64,000 bases of DNA from Saccopteryx bilineata (Eukaryota; Chordata; Mammalia; Chiroptera; Emballonuridae). Shown one piece after another: positions 63,125 to 64,000 of this stretch; the first letter of the stretch is position 1, and every line of letters starts with the position of its first letter. A program made the position numbers and the translations under genes. The notes under the pieces are model-generated. The model saw only the letters and a list, made by a program, of their open reading frames with translations, searched no databases and was not told the DNA's origin. The stretch covers positions 196,123,847 through 196,187,846 of the forward strand of contig NC_089495.1 of assembly GCF_036850765.1 (NCBI RefSeq), in the 5' to 3' direction.

Positions 63125-64000
63125 AGCATGACCCATCCTACAAGTGCATGGTGTTCTGAATTCATGAGGTGACGTGCTCATGTTCTGTCCAGAATTATCT
63201 TGAAAAATGACTAATCTTGAATAGTATATGGGGTTCCATGGGTCGCTGGGAAGCTCTGGTCACCAAGCCTGCACTAGCATCCAGCCCTGTCCAAGGCCTG
63301 GGTTCCCCATGGCCTTAGACATGCCAAACATAGAGGGGCAGGTGAGGTGGAGCACAGCGTGAACTTGGCAGCCAGGCTCAGACCATGAGCATCCAGTTGA
63401 ATGTTTCCACTTCAACACCCCATTTCCCACCACCTAGCTTATTCTGATCAATCCCTGACTTGGTTCTCATTAGAGATTTGGACAGCCATTCTGTTGCACC
63501 TCATAAAGTGAGAGGCAGACAAGCACAAAGGTTCCATGTGAGAGCCCTGGAGTTGGCTTATGTGGCTCTAAGTCCCAGCTCTGACCCTTATTAGCTAGGT
63601 GACCTTCAGGCAAGGAACAACTTCTCTGACCCTGTTTTCTCACTGGTAAAAAGGGGACAGTGATAGTTCCTACTTTAGGGCTGTTTGGATAAAAAGTGAT
63701 AGTAGACTTGAAAGAGTCTAGCACAGAAACTGGTACAGCTAGGCTGGGGTTCTGAAGCTGGTTTTGGCCAATTAAGCCCAAAAGGAGGGTGTTAACAGGA
63801 TCAGAAGCTCTCAAAATCATTCAAGAGCTAGAGGAAGAGACTCAGGGCTTCCCAGGAATGACGGGAATGACAGCTCAGCACTGATATGAAGACGCTGCTG
63901 CCACTGCCGCCGCCACTGAGTCTCAGCTACTACAGTTTATACTGCTGCCACTTCGACACCAGGAACTTGGTTTTGTGGGTGCCCTCACCACAGCCACCAC
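63125..64000. other. Right edge
   Basis: One MIR, then a CTGCTGCCACTGCCGCCGCC tract near 63,890. No exon of a known gene was identified. Confidence 0.4.
63545..63740 (+). repeat. MIR
   Basis: TTAGCTAGGTGACCTTCAGG and TTCTCACTGGTAAAAAGGGG follow the MIR core. Confidence 0.7.

Overview
The window is mammalian nuclear DNA from a bat. It carries parts of two vertebrate genes, both on the minus strand, in long introns packed with tRNA-derived SINEs. The gene order, read right to left, is IFT52 then MYBL2, which matches the head-to-tail IFT52-MYBL2 arrangement I recall on human chromosome 20q13. The SINE heads (B box GGTTCGATTCC, CCAGGGC ends, poly-A or AAATAAA tails) are of bat type. They look more like the rhinolophoid (horseshoe or leaf-nosed bat) families than the classical vesper-bat Ves consensus. 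This family-level placement is from memory and unverified.

Layout. Positions 1-27,900 hold MYBL2 (B-Myb) exons 12 to 1, coding residues 1-608; the last roughly 90 codons lie beyond the left edge. All splice junctions and phases were read from the sequence. Its promoter (27.7-28.1 kb) is a CpG island with the E2F site and adjacent CHR-like element typical of this gene. Positions 28.1-33.2 kb are intergenic. They hold an LTR, a pogo-like MITE inside a MIR, an isolated CpG island with a perfect CRE palindrome, and an old repeat. Positions 33.2-61.2 kb hold IFT52: 13 coding exons (436 codons, complete) plus a 5' non-coding exon in a CpG-island promoter. To the right (61.6-64 kb) there is MIR sequence, a CA repeat and an unrecognised plus-strand open frame with an acceptor site and a poly(A) signal.

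Mobile DNA is the most distinctive content. A 919-bp non-autonomous Helitron (4583-5501) has clean termini and an open 149-codon frame, and it sits in the tail of a SINE. Four hAT-type elements have 8-bp target duplications (34.5, 38.0, 42.6 and 54.5 kb), and there is one pogo-like MITE (30.4 kb). There are also about 45 SINE copies, LTR pieces, LINE fragments and a processed FCF1 pseudogene. Bats are known for horizontally acquired DNA transposons, so the Helitron, MITE and hAT copies are the best candidates for something new.

The two genes are functionally separate. MYBL2 is a cell-cycle transcription factor (MuvB/DREAM partner) and IFT52 is a core subunit of intraflagellar transport complex B. 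Most other open frames are chance frames inside SINEs or shadows of exons and are not annotated.
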